NCBI RefSeq assembly: GCF_000720485.1
Contig: NZ_JOAX01000004.1
Location: 372,001 to 436,000 of the forward strand
Direction: 5' to 3'
Length of the DNA stretch: 64,000 nucleotides
Source: Streptomyces ochraceiscleroticus
GTDB lineage: Bacteria; Actinomycetota; Actinomycetes; Streptomycetales; Streptomycetaceae
Shown here: piece by piece, positions 25,946 to 34,142 of the stretch
Layout: every line of letters starts with the position of its first letter
Position numbering within the stretch: the stretch's first letter is position 1
The notes under the pieces: generated by a model
What the model was told of the DNA's origin: nothing
Databases searched by the model: none
What the model saw: only the letters and a program-made list of their open reading frames with translations
Program-made: the position numbers and the translations under genes

Positions 25946-27057
25946 CGCCGCTCCTTCGTGACGTCGACCGGGCTCGGTGTCTTCGGCTCGCCCGCTCTGC
26001 GGGTGAACGACTGGGAGTACACCGCCGAACGGGCGCTGAGCAGCGGGTCGTCCGACGCCGCTATCCCGTCCGGGAGGATCAGCGGGTCGAAGTTGACGTC
26101 CCGGGCGTTGCCGGCCGCCTCGGTCTGTACGGAGTCGATCGTCAGCGTTCCGGCGTCGATCGTGCGGCGGTCGCCGGGCCACGGCAGGGTGGCGTCGTCC
26201 GTGGGGTCACCGGGCCTGCCGACCGTCAGTACCAACCGCCAACGCAGGGGTTCCCGCGCGACCTTGGCGATCAGCGCGTCGAAGAGGTGGTCGCGGCCCG
26301 GCGGTGCGGTGGTACTGCCGGCGCCGACCGGCCCGGCCGGCTTCAGCGACCAGCGCACGGGGACGGTGTCGCCCGCTTCATTGGTGCAGCGGAAGGCGTT
26401 CAGGGCGTTGTAGGTGCTGTCGTGGAAGCCGGAGGTGGGCGGGTGCCGCTTGACGACGGCCATCGCCTTGGCCGTTTCGGGGTATTCGGCGAGAAAGGCG
26501 GCCATCTTCTCCGGGTCCGGCTTGCCCGTTGCCGGGAGGGGTCTGGCCGCGAGCATCCGCGCATAGAAGCCCTGCGGAGTGCGGTCCAGGAAGACCGGAA
26601 GGTTGATCATCGCGGTGCGCCACTGCTCGCCGTCCGGCAGGTGGAAGAGCAGTCCGAGCCCCCGGACGGTGGGGGCGGTGTCGGGCGCGTCCGGCAGCCC
26701 GCCCGACAGGGAGAACCGGCCGGTCACGGGGGTGCGCCCGGGCGCGAAGACGGTGGCCCTGGATACCTCGGTACCCGCTCCGTCGGCGGTGAAGTACCCG
26801 GCGGCGCTCACGCCCTTCGCGTGGTTGCGCCGGAACCCGGCGTGCTTCCCGTAGACCTGCTCGAAGCGGTCCGCGAACCGGGCCGGTGTCAGCCGGTCGG
26901 CGGGGAACCGGCCGCCGGCGTAGGCGAGTCCGCCGATGCCCGCCGTGCCGGCGCCGCCGATCGCCGCGAGCCCGAGCAGGGCGCTCCGGCGGCTCCATTC
27001 CTTGCGGGGCGGGTCCGCTGAATCGCCGGGTGGGGCCGCTGCAGTTTCGTCAGTCAT
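25942..27057 (-). CDS. Tat-exported catalase-family peroxidase (SrpA-like)
   Basis: 371 aa. N-terminal SRRSALLGLAAIGG is a twin-arginine signal. The rest matches short catalase-related proteins: haem-side His in RNHAKGV, conserved VRGLGLLFHLP, and STYNALNAFR. It lacks the full length and NADPH domain of true catalases, so organic hydroperoxide or peroxide reduction outside the membrane is more likely. Coupled translation with cytochrome b561 suggests that electrons are supplied from the membrane. Confidence 0.88.
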   Translation of the reverse strand: MTDETAAAPPGDSADPPRKEWSRRSALLGLAAIGGAGTAGIGGLAYAGGRFPADRLTPARFADRFEQVYGKHAGFRRNHAKGVSAAGYFTADGAGTEVSRATVFAPGRTPVTGRFSLSGGLPDAPDTAPTVRGLGLLFHLPDGEQWRTAMINLPVFLDRTPQGFYARMLAARPLPATGKPDPEKMAAFLAEYPETAKAMAVVKRHPPTSGFHDSTYNALNAFRCTNEAGDTVPVRWSLKPAGPVGAGSTTAPPGRDHLFDALIAKVAREPLRWRLVLTVGRPGDPTDDATLPWPGDRRTIDAGTLTIDSVQTEAAGNARDVNFDPLILPDGIAASDDPLLSARSAVYSQSFTRRAGEPKTPSPVDVTKERR

Positions 27058-27072
27058 GTCCGCTCCCCGCCG

Positions 27073-27627
27073 TCAGTTGCCGGAGGCCGGGGTGATCACC
27101 ACGGCGTGCCACACTCCCTTGACGCCGTCACCGGCGGTCTTGCCGGGGGCCGTGTCCTTGGCGAAGCGGTACAGCGCGTGGCCGTCGTACGTGGCCTGAG
27201 TGGCGCCGTCGGGCCGCTGCAGCGTGCCCGTGTCCTCGGGGAGACCGGCACCGCCCTGCGGGGTCCCGGTCACCGGCGGCCACAGCGTGGCGCACTTCCC
27301 GGTACAGGCCGAGGACTTCGCGGTGTCCTTGTCGAAGGTGTACAGCGTGTGGCCGCGGCCATCGGTCAGCACCTTGCCCAGCTCGGTCGTCCGGGTGGCC
27401 AGCCGGGCGTCCTGCTTCCCGCCCTCGGACGGGGCCGTCGCCGAGGGCTTGGCCGAGGAGCCCTTCTTCGCCGCGTCGTCCCCCGCTTCCCCGCCGCCGC
27501 ACGCGGCCAGCAGCAGTGCGGCGCCGACGCCCACCGCCAGGCCGAGCCCGGCCCGCGCGACTCCCCGGCGACTGCCTGTCCGCCGGCTCCCCTGCTCGCC
27601 CATCGCCTCGCCCATCGTCTCGCCCAT
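27073..27627 (-). CDS. Lipoprotein with secreted repeats (Lipoprotein_15 family)
   Basis: 184 aa. After three MGE-type codon repeats (MGETMGEAMGEQ) comes a lipoprotein signal with lipobox LLAACGGG, a Lys/Ala/Ser linker, and two copies of the secreted repeat of unknown function (TDGRGHTLYTFDKD ... CATLWPPV; YDGHALYRFAKD ... GVWHAV). The ATG at 27627 is chosen for its GGAG site; the ATGs at 27615 and 27603 are equally in frame. It precedes the catalase gene by 15 nt, so all three redox-type genes are probably one operon. Confidence 0.85.
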   Translation of the reverse strand: MGETMGEAMGEQGSRRTGSRRGVARAGLGLAVGVGAALLLAACGGGEAGDDAAKKGSSAKPSATAPSEGGKQDARLATRTTELGKVLTDGRGHTLYTFDKDTAKSSACTGKCATLWPPVTGTPQGGAGLPEDTGTLQRPDGATQATYDGHALYRFAKDTAPGKTAGDGVKGVWHAVVITPASGN

Positions 27628-27767
27628 TGACGTACTCCGTCCGTGTTGCGCCGTGTCCTGTCGTGTCGTGCTGGTGCGCGCGACGACGGGGGATACGGGG
27701 CGCGGGCGGCGAGTGTTTTCCGCAGGACGGGTGAGCCACGTCACGACGGCCGGGGCGGCCGGGGCGG

Positions 27768-28166
27768 CTACCGTCCGGGCAGCGGCGGCCAGGTGGGGCG
27801 GTGCTCGGCGGGGAGGGAGGCGAGGGCCTGACTGACGGTGGCGTGCTGCGGGAAGAGCTTGTCGCTGCCGGTATGACGCAGCAGGTCGGAGAGGCGGCGG
27901 CCGGCGCACGCGAGCAGCAGGGCGCCCTCCCGGCGACGCAGAAGCCAGTGCAGGGCGAGCAGGCAGTTCAGGCCACGGGAGTCGCAAAAGGTGAGCGCGG
28001 CCACGTCCAGGACGAGATAGCGGTATCCGTCGGCGAGGACGACGCCGGTGGAGGAGAGGAACGCCTCCTCCGAGGCATGGTCGAGCTCGCCGCGGACGCG
28101 CAGCACGGCGCAGGCGTCGCACTGCGTGAGAACGCTGACGGCCAGCCGCCCGGTGCCCGTGGACAT
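27768..28166 (-). CDS. STAS-domain anti-sigma factor antagonist
   Basis: 132 aa from the ATG at 28166, preceded by GGAGGAG. The STAS phosphorylation loop is FCDSRGLNCL with Ser63 the likely target of an anti-sigma kinase. Such proteins release a stress or developmental sigma factor when unphosphorylated. No partner anti-sigma kinase is adjacent. It is divergent from a GAF-ANTAR gene. Confidence 0.85.
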   Translation of the reverse strand: MSTGTGRLAVSVLTQCDACAVLRVRGELDHASEEAFLSSTGVVLADGYRYLVLDVAALTFCDSRGLNCLLALHWLLRRREGALLLACAGRRLSDLLRHTGSDKLFPQHATVSQALASLPAEHRPTWPPLPGR

Positions 28167-28564
28167 CGCTCCTCCGATCACCTGTCGCACGGACATCCAC
28201 GGAAAGCTCCACGGACATTCCCCGGTGGTGGCCGCTTGTCGGCCCCACGCTGTGAACTACAGGCATGTGATACAAGACGAGTGTCCCACATGAGCGGATA
28301 CATGCCGGAAGTCGCGCGGCCGCGGCACGGTGACAATACGATCGCGCTCCACCCGCACGGGTGAACCCGGACGCGGGCCTCCCTCGGCGCCGGGGAGCCC
28401 AGCGCGAGCGGGGGCGTCAAGACCACGCAACCTGGCGCTTGTGCCCGGGCCGACGCGGGGTGGACGCTGACGACGTCGCATGGCCGATGCATCGACCAGC
28501 CGGACCGGGGTGGGAGATGCCGGCTCAGGAGCGGCACGGTACGGCTCAGAGGGGGCGCTGCGAC
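28167..28564. other. 398-nt divergent intergenic region, STAS / GAF-ANTAR
   Basis: No coding frame with convincing composition is present. The region must hold the promoters of both flanking genes. I could not single out a consensus promoter or operator with confidence. Confidence 0.5.
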
Positions 28565-29293
28565 ATGGTGGAGAGCACCGTCAAGGACTTGGTCGCCGTT
28601 CTGGCACAGGGCCGCGAGGCGGATTTCGCCGCGCAGTGGGCAGGGGAGGCAGCAGCCGCGCTGGGCCTGGACGGGCTGGCCGCCTCCTTGCTCGTCGGGG
28701 AACCGGAGCTGATCTGGTTCAGCGAGGAGGTCAGCGCACGGCTGGAGGACCTGCAGTTCACCCTGGGCGAGGGCCCCAGCCTGGAAGCCGCGCGGGCGGG
28801 CGCGATCTGCCTGGTGGCCGACGTGCGTTCGGCGCCGGCGGCGCGCTGGGCGGGCTTCCTGCCGGCCGTCACCCAGCTCGGCGTCCGGGCGGTCTTCGCC
28901 TTTCCGCTACGGCTGGGCTCCCTGAAGGTGGGCGCCCTGACCGGCCATCGCCACCGGCCGGGAATGATGAGCGGGGAGAGCATCGAGCACGCCCTGACGC
29001 TCTGTGACGCACTGACCGACTTCCTCCTGCGCAAGCGGCTGCCATCGCCGTCCCCCGGAGACGCGGCGCACACCCCGCCGGGAACCGCCGGCCTGGTGCA
29101 CCTCCACCGCGCCGAGGTCCACCAGGCCACCGGCATGATCGCCGTCCAGCTCGGCATCCCCCTCCCCGCCGCCCTCTCCCGCCTGCGCGCGGAAGCATTC
29201 GCCACCGGCCGCGGCATCACCGAAGTAGCAGCCTCGGTACTCCGCGGCGGCCTACGCCTCACCGCGAACAACGACCCCACGGACTCCGCGTGA
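28565..29293 (+). CDS. GAF and ANTAR domain protein
   Basis: 242 aa. Residues about 10-155 are a GAF sensor (FTLGEGPSLEAA, FPLRLGSLKVGAL). Residues about 175-230 form an ANTAR RNA-binding helix bundle (VHQATGMIAVQLGI, ALSRLRAEAF). ANTAR proteins bind paired hexanucleotide hairpins in nascent mRNA and prevent termination. The ATG at 28565 follows a purine-rich GAGGGG site. The signal sensed and the RNA target are unknown. Confidence 0.9.
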   Translation: MVESTVKDLVAVLAQGREADFAAQWAGEAAAALGLDGLAASLLVGEPELIWFSEEVSARLEDLQFTLGEGPSLEAARAGAICLVADVRSAPAARWAGFLPAVTQLGVRAVFAFPLRLGSLKVGALTGHRHRPGMMSGESIEHALTLCDALTDFLLRKRLPSPSPGDAAHTPPGTAGLVHLHRAEVHQATGMIAVQLGIPLPAALSRLRAEAFATGRGITEVAASVLRGGLRLTANNDPTDSA

Positions 29294-29567
29294 GAGGCGC
29301 CGCGTCGGCGTGAAGGGCGGTGTGTTCCGGCCAAAGTCGGGGGGTGGGACGGGGGCAGACGGGTGGACTGGTGTCTCTCTGGTCCCGGTGGGGGGCCACG
29401 TCGGTCTGTTGCTTCACAGGGGTGTCTTCCGGCGGGTGGGCTACTGGCCGACAGCTTCCGGGGGACAGCGGGCGGCGGACGGACGGCGTTCTCGTGTGCG
29501 CCGCCCGGGTACGCGTGCGCCGCACCCGGCGACCGCCGGGTGACCCTCGTGAGAAAGCAGGCGCACC

Positions 29568-29867
29568 ATGACCGCCGCTTCGTCCCCCGGGTACTCGGAA
29601 TCCGGTATGCCGAGGAGTAGCCGTACCGCCGCGCGCCCCGCGCACACCGAGACCAAACCGTCCTTCAAGACCACCGAGTTCTTCGTCTTCATGGCCGCCG
29701 TGGTGGCCGTCCTCGTCGCCTCCGCCGTGGTGGGCAGCGGTAACGGCATCGTGGACCGCTTCCCGGCCGACCGGGCATGGCTGTATGTCACCCTGCTCAG
29801 CATCGGCTACCTGCTGAGCCGGGGCCTGGCCAAGAGCGGCAGCCGTGAACCGGCGGACCACGCCTGA
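29568..29867 (+). CDS. Small membrane protein, unknown function
   Basis: 99 aa. A hydrophilic N-terminus of about 35 residues is followed by two hydrophobic segments (FFVFMAAVVAVLVASAVV and AWLYVTLLSIGYLLSRGL) separated by a short external loop. I recognise no functional motif. Composition is normal for the window, and a terminator hairpin follows. Confidence 0.7.
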   Translation: MTAASSPGYSESGMPRSSRTAARPAHTETKPSFKTTEFFVFMAAVVAVLVASAVVGSGNGIVDRFPADRAWLYVTLLSIGYLLSRGLAKSGSREPADHA

Positions 29868-29887
29868 CACACGGCCCCGTCCCCTAC

Positions 29888-29921
29888 GGGTCCCGCCCGG
29901 CCGGCAGACCGGGCGGGGCCC
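29888..29921. terminator. Bidirectional terminator after small membrane gene / carbonic anhydrase
   Basis: GGGTCCCGCCCGG pairs with CCGGGCGGGGCCC (13 bp with one G-U) around an 8-nt loop, in the 66-nt gap between convergent genes. Confidence 0.75.
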
Positions 29922-29933
29922 CGGGGTGAGCGG

Positions 29934-30536
29934 TCAGAGCGGGAGGAAGGCGTCCGTCTCCTGGTCGTGCGCCATGACGAGGCCGGTGTGCACCTCGTAG
30001 AACCAGCCGTGCAGCGTTACTTCACCGGCGTCCATGCGCTCGCGGACACTGGGGTAGGCGCGCAGCCGGTCGAGCTGTTCGCGGACGTGGCGCTGGACGG
30101 CGCCGGCCACCGCCGGGGTGTCGTCCAGGGGCAGGTCGGCGGAGAACTGCTCGGCGAGCCAGTCCCGTACGCAGGGCGCGTCGTTCAGGTCCTCGGCGCG
30201 TGCCCGGGCACCGACGGCGCCGCAGTGCGAGTGGCCGCAGACGACGATGTCGGCGACCTTCAGGACGCGCATCGCGTACTCGATGGTCGCGGCCTCCGCA
30301 CAGGCCGTCATGTCTTCCCGGTAGGCGGGGACGGCGTTGCCGGCCGTCCGCAGTTCGAAGAGCTCGCCGGGCCGTGCGCCGGTGATGAAAGACGGTACGA
30401 CCCTGGAGTCGGAGCAGGTGATGAACAGGGCGAGCGGCGACTGGCCGGCGGCGAACCGGCCGAAGCTCTCCCGTTCCTCAGGACGGTCGGCGATACGGGC
30501 GTTGAGGCTCCGGGCCTGCTGGATGAAGGTCTCCAC
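29934..30536 (-). CDS. Beta-class carbonic anhydrase
   Basis: 200 aa from a GTG at 30536. Zinc ligands and dyad are visible: Cys41, Asp43 and Arg45 in CSDSR, His102 and Cys105 in GHSHCG. It interconverts CO2 and bicarbonate in the cytoplasm. No operon partner is evident. Confidence 0.94.
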   Translation of the reverse strand: METFIQQARSLNARIADRPEERESFGRFAAGQSPLALFITCSDSRVVPSFITGARPGELFELRTAGNAVPAYREDMTACAEAATIEYAMRVLKVADIVVCGHSHCGAVGARARAEDLNDAPCVRDWLAEQFSADLPLDDTPAVAGAVQRHVREQLDRLRAYPSVRERMDAGEVTLHGWFYEVHTGLVMAHDQETDAFLPL

Positions 30537-30703
30537 GAGGAGGTCTCTCCTGTTACTGAGGGTGCCACTGAGTGCGTGGCGAAAGCGGATCGCGAGGGGT
30601 CGTTGCCGTGCGGAGGCGGTGTGGCTGGTCCGGACGCATGGTGTTCCGGAAGGACCGGGTAGTCGGTGGCGACCGGGCGCGTGTGCCGTGTGTTCCGGTC
30701 ATG

Positions 30704-32017
30704 TCAGGAGCTCTTCTCGGGCGCGCCGGGGTGTAGCCGGGGCCGCCGTACGGTCAGCGCCAGCACGGGCACGATCGCCAGCGCCAGCGCTCCACCGGCC
30801 AGGGCCAGCAGCGGGAAACCGCCCGCCACGACGACCACTCCGGAGGACAGCCCGCCGGTGGCCCCGGCGACGGCGAGGGCCACGTCCAGCAGGCCCTGCG
30901 TACGGGCGCGGGTGGCCGCCGGCAGGGCGTCGGTGACCAGGGCCGTGCCGCTGATCAGGCCGAAGTTCCAGCCGAGGCCGAGCAGGACGAGTGCGGCGGC
31001 GAGCGCCGGTACGGAGTCGGCCGGTGCCAGGGCCGCCACGGCGCCGGCCGCGCACAGTGTCACGCCGGACGCGGCCGCGACCGGCAGCCGCCCGGCCCGG
31101 TCGACGAGGAGCCCGGTCAGCGGGGAGGGCAGGAACATCGCCGCGACGTGGAGGGCGATGACCAGCCCGGCGGCCCCGGTGCTGTGGCCGTGCGCCCGCA
31201 TGTGGACCGGCGTCATGGTCATGATCGCGATCATTGCGAGCTGGCCGATCACCATGACGGAGGTACCGGCGAGGAGGCGGGGCCGGTCGGGGCGGGCGGG
31301 CGTACTCTGCGCGGGGGCTGCCGCCGCTCGGTCGGTCGCATCGGCCGCATCGGCCAAGGTGCGTGCCAGCCGCAGCGGGTCGGGGCGGAGCAGCGTGCCG
31401 AGGAGGACGGCGGCTGCCGCGAAGGCGACGGTGGCCAGCGCGAACGGGCCCGCCAGGCGCGGGATGCCCCAGCCGTGCGCGACCTCGCCCGTGGCGGTCA
31501 CCAGCAGCGGGCCCGCCACCGCGCCGAGCGTGGTGGCCATCAGTACGGTGCTCACCGCCCGGCCGCGCCGCTCGGGCGCCGCCAGGTCGGCCCCGGCATA
31601 ACGGGCCATCAGGTTGGTGGCCGTGCCCGCGCCGTAGACCGTGAGCGAGACGAAGAGCAGTGCTACATCGCCGGTGGCGGCGGCCACGACGACGCCGAGG
31701 CTGCCGAGCGCGCCCACGCCGTAGCCCAGCGCGAGGCCGGGGCGCCGGCCCCAGCGCTGGCACAGCCGGCCGACGGCGACGGCGCCGACGGCGGATCCGC
31801 CGGTGAACAGGGCGCTGGGCAGGCCCGCCGACCCCGTGGAGCCGAGCATTTCCTCGGCGAGCAGCGCGCCGACGGTGATGCCGGCGGCCAGGCCCGCGCC
31901 GCTGAGGATCTGGGAGAGCACCAGGACGGTCAGTACGCGCCGCTGCGCGGTGGCCACGGGCGGCACGGCGAATACCGGCGGCCCGTGCGCCGGGGCGGTC
32001 CCGGTCCGTTCCGTCAT
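30704..32017 (-). CDS. MFS exporter of the candidate RiPP operon
   Basis: 437 aa, about 12 membrane segments, with the MFS loop motif GRLCQRWGRRPG in the first half. The ATG at 32017 overlaps the stop of the preceding small gene by 4 nt. It ends the operon precursor peptide - adenylate-forming enzyme - WHxxI protein - MFS, so it likely exports the mature peptide or provides self-resistance. Drug-type efflux with another substrate is the alternative. Confidence 0.85.
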   Translation of the reverse strand: MTERTGTAPAHGPPVFAVPPVATAQRRVLTVLVLSQILSGAGLAAGITVGALLAEEMLGSTGSAGLPSALFTGGSAVGAVAVGRLCQRWGRRPGLALGYGVGALGSLGVVVAAATGDVALLFVSLTVYGAGTATNLMARYAGADLAAPERRGRAVSTVLMATTLGAVAGPLLVTATGEVAHGWGIPRLAGPFALATVAFAAAAVLLGTLLRPDPLRLARTLADAADATDRAAAAPAQSTPARPDRPRLLAGTSVMVIGQLAMIAIMTMTPVHMRAHGHSTGAAGLVIALHVAAMFLPSPLTGLLVDRAGRLPVAAASGVTLCAAGAVAALAPADSVPALAAALVLLGLGWNFGLISGTALVTDALPAATRARTQGLLDVALAVAGATGGLSSGVVVVAGGFPLLALAGGALALAIVPVLALTVRRPRLHPGAPEKSS

Positions 32018-32532
32018 GGGTGACTGCCCCCGGCCGGTTCCAGTGCGGAGATCTCCCGCAAGGGCATGTCCAGCCGTTCGTGCAGGAAGCGGACGATGGT
32101 CCAGTGCGGCAGCGCGCCCTCGTCGAAGGGGCCGAATTCCCGGCAGTACAGCGGAATCCAGCGCAGCGCCTCTTCGATGGCCTGCTCGCGCCCCGGCTCC
32201 TGCTGGTACTCCTCGTACGCGATGCTGCGGTGTTCGATGAAGAACTTCCCCGGCAGGCGTTCCTCGCACAGGTACCGGTATTCGCGCGTCTGCAGGATGA
32301 GGTAGTGCCAGAATTCGTCGATTTCCTGCTCGACGGGGAGGAAGAGCCCGCTGAGTTCCTCGGGGTACTTGGAGATCAGGTAGAGGTACCGCAGGCATTC
32401 CAGCGCCTGGCGTTCGGTGTACTCGCGGGGCGCTTCGGTGCCGGCCGCGAAGTGCCCGACCAGTTCCGCGTAGAGCGCGGGGCCGAGCAGTGTCGTGAGG
32501 TCGTCCGCCGTCACGAACGTCTTCGTGGTCAT
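32014..32532 (-). CDS. Small glycine-rich-domain-like (WHxxI motif) protein
   Basis: 172 aa. The segment DEFWHYLILQTREYRYLC followed by GKFFIEH resembles the core of glycine-rich-domain-containing proteins (DUF1399-like), whose motif is WHxHIL...Y...C...G...H. Conserved His, Cys and Tyr suggest metal binding, but no activity can be assigned. It starts 8 nt after the adenylate-forming enzyme and overlaps the exporter gene by 4 nt, so it is part of the maturation operon. A role as a modification enzyme or peptide-binding partner is inference. Confidence 0.7.
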   Translation of the reverse strand: MTTKTFVTADDLTTLLGPALYAELVGHFAAGTEAPREYTERQALECLRYLYLISKYPEELSGLFLPVEQEIDEFWHYLILQTREYRYLCEERLPGKFFIEHRSIAYEEYQQEPGREQAIEEALRWIPLYCREFGPFDEGALPHWTIVRFLHERLDMPLREISALEPAGGSHP

Positions 32533-32540
32533 GGTCCCTC

Positions 32541-33818
32541 TCACTTTCCGTCCGGGGCGAGCCAGGCGTACTTCCCCGACTTTCCGATGGGGATGTGGTC
32601 CCGGTGGTCGAGTACGCAGCGGCGGCCGGTCAGTTCGCGTACGCCGCGCCCCAAGGCGGCCACTCGGTCGGATTCGAGGGGCTTGCCGTCGAAGGTGGTG
32701 TACGCGAGCACGGCCTCGGCTGAGCTGAGGACCCTTAGTTGGTGCACGAAGACGCGGGGCGAGACGGCGCCGACGAGCGCGTCCAGATCGCCTTGCGAGA
32801 CCGGGCCCGCGGGGGAATCGAGCAACTCCTTTTCCCGGCCGCAGAATTGCGTGATGTTGGTCGGGTCGGGCGTGCCGTCCGACGTGCGGGCGCAGTCGCC
32901 GGAGCGGTAGCGGATCAGCGGCATGTGCGGATTGCGCAGGCTGGTGACGATGAGGTGGAAGAGCCCGCTGCCCTCGGCCACCGGCGCGAGTTCGACGCTC
33001 ATGTCGTCGAGGAAGGGGTGGTAGCGGCCGCGGCGGTCGCTGTAGAAGAGGTAGCCCAGTTCCGTGCTGCCGAACAGGTCGATGATCGGGCACGCGAAGT
33101 GCTGCTGGAGATACCGCCGCACATTGACCGGCGTGTATTCGTAGGCGTGGATGATGCTCGCCGGTGGCGAGAACGCGTCCCACAGTCCCCAGGTATGGAT
33201 TTTGCGCAGCAGATGCGCCAAGTGGTAGCCGGAGCTGTCCAGGTGGTACCAGCCGCGCGGATGAGTCTGCCGGGCCGCTTCGATTTCGGCGAGCATCCGC
33301 TCGACGTCCGCGCGCTCCCAGAGTGCGGGGTCGAGGCGGAGGTTGAGGTAAGAGGTGCGGGCATCGAGGCGGCGGTCCTCCACGCGCGGTACGGGCGGTG
33401 GCTCCTCGCCGCGCTTCCTGGCATTCACCCGGGCGACATGCTCCGTCGCGAGCACCGTCGTCAGGGAAACGCGCCGGCAGTCCGCCTCCCAGGTCTCCCG
33501 GATGTCCGGGTGCTCGCTCCACAGCCGGTAATAGGAGCGGAGGAGGAAGTACGGGGGACGGATGAGCTGCATCCGGGCGTGGTTGGTGCCCGTGGAGAGC
33601 ACGAATTCCGCCTCGCCGGAGGCGAGCGCCGTCGTGAGCGCGGGCGTCATCCAGTTGTCCGGGAAGCCGCGCGCGATCTCCGCCTTTTCCAGTACCGGGA
33701 AATGACCGCGGACCAGCGCGTCACGGTAGATCGGAATGTCCTTGACGCGTGCGATGACCTCGGCCGTCGGCTGACCGTCCGGGGAAACCTTCAGCTGACG
33801 GTCCGGGGAAACCTTCAA
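32541..33818 (-). CDS. PaaK/LuxE-like adenylate-forming enzyme
   Basis: 425 aa. The acyl-adenylate motifs are FVLSTGTNHARM (phosphate loop), DLFGSTELGYLFY (the Y/FGxTE motif) and LIRYRSGD. It resembles phenylacetate-CoA ligase/CapK/LuxE proteins, which activate a carboxylate with ATP. No phenylacetate pathway genes are near; it follows a small peptide gene with only a hairpin between. Activation of an acyl group or a peptide carboxylate for peptide modification is inferred. The start is uncertain: the TTG at 33818 has GAGG upstream; the TTG at 33830 is possible. The N-terminus carries a duplicated LKVSPD(R/G)Q. Confidence 0.78.
   Translation of the reverse strand: MKVSPDRQLKVSPDGQPTAEVIARVKDIPIYRDALVRGHFPVLEKAEIARGFPDNWMTPALTTALASGEAEFVLSTGTNHARMQLIRPPYFLLRSYYRLWSEHPDIRETWEADCRRVSLTTVLATEHVARVNARKRGEEPPPVPRVEDRRLDARTSYLNLRLDPALWERADVERMLAEIEAARQTHPRGWYHLDSSGYHLAHLLRKIHTWGLWDAFSPPASIIHAYEYTPVNVRRYLQQHFACPIIDLFGSTELGYLFYSDRRGRYHPFLDDMSVELAPVAEGSGLFHLIVTSLRNPHMPLIRYRSGDCARTSDGTPDPTNITQFCGREKELLDSPAGPVSQGDLDALVGAVSPRVFVHQLRVLSSAEAVLAYTTFDGKPLESDRVAALGRGVRELTGRRCVLDHRDHIPIGKSGKYAWLAPDGK
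33769..33818 (-). repeat. Tandem 24-bp repeat at the 5' end of the adenylating-enzyme gene
   Basis: Two 24-bp units on the minus strand, TTGAAGGTTTCCCCGGAC(C)GTCAG and CTGAAGGTTTCCCCGGAC(G)GTCAG, differ at two positions and encode LKVSPDRQ-LKVSPDGQ. The duplication lies exactly at the presumed start, so it may have created a second potential start codon. Confidence 0.65.
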
Positions 33819-33846
33819 GGGAAACCTCAACAGGGCTCGTGGGCCG

Positions 33847-33886
33847 GGGCCGGCCGGCGGCGGAGACGGCCGCCGCCGGCCGGCCC
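33847..33886 (-). terminator. Strong hairpin between peptide gene and adenylating-enzyme gene
   Basis: A perfect 17-bp GC stem with a 6-nt loop (left arm 33847-33863, right arm 33870-33886) lies 22 nt after the peptide stop codon. It should act as an attenuator or partial terminator and stabilise the short upstream mRNA, making the peptide more abundant than its enzymes. This layout is typical of precursor-peptide operons. Confidence 0.75.
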
Positions 33887-33908
33887 GGAAACGCCGGGCG
33901 GCGACGGG

Positions 33909-34061
33909 TCAGGAGATGCAGCCGGTCTTCGTCGCGCTGATGTAGCCGGACTTGGGCGACGCGCTGATACAGCCGTCCTTGTCCGCCTTCTGCGCCGAGT
34001 TGGCGGCGACCCAGCCCTGCCAGACGTCGTCCTGGGCCATCTTCTTGATGAGCTGTTCCAT
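33909..34061 (-). CDS. RiPP-type precursor peptide, 50 aa, repeated core
   Basis: The ATG at 34061 has GGAGG six bases upstream and gives a 50-residue peptide. The first about 26 residues (MEQLIKKMAQDDVWQGW...) are amphipathic and look like a leader. The C-terminal 22 residues contain three pseudo-repeats: KDGCISASP, KSGYISAT, KTGCIS, each with GxIS preceded by K-x. The pattern G[C/Y]IS repeated every 8-9 residues with Ser, Thr, Lys and Cys suggests a modified core. It is followed by a strong hairpin and then by PaaK-like, WHxxI-motif and MFS genes. I find no lanthipeptide, YcaO, lasso, graspetide or radical-SAM genes nearby, so the class is unknown. Confidence 0.72.
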   Translation of the reverse strand: MEQLIKKMAQDDVWQGWVAANSAQKADKDGCISASPKSGYISATKTGCIS

Positions 34062-34142
34062 GCGGGCCTCCGAGAGGTGGGGTATGGAGCCGGCCTGTGC
34101 GACACATGCGGCGCTGACGTGCGCTTTCGCCGCATGGAAAGA

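Noticed and set aside
32541..33818. Phenylacetate-CoA ligase of an aerobic phenylacetate pathway
   Set aside because: No paa genes nearby; the gene is bound to a small peptide gene and an exporter, and the homoprotocatechuate-like genes are in a separate island 7 kb away.
33909..34061. Lanthipeptide, lasso peptide or thiopeptide precursor
   Set aside because: Core has Cys, Ser and Thr, but no LanB/C/M/KC, lasso protease/cyclase, YcaO or dehydratase gene is present in the surrounding 10 kb.
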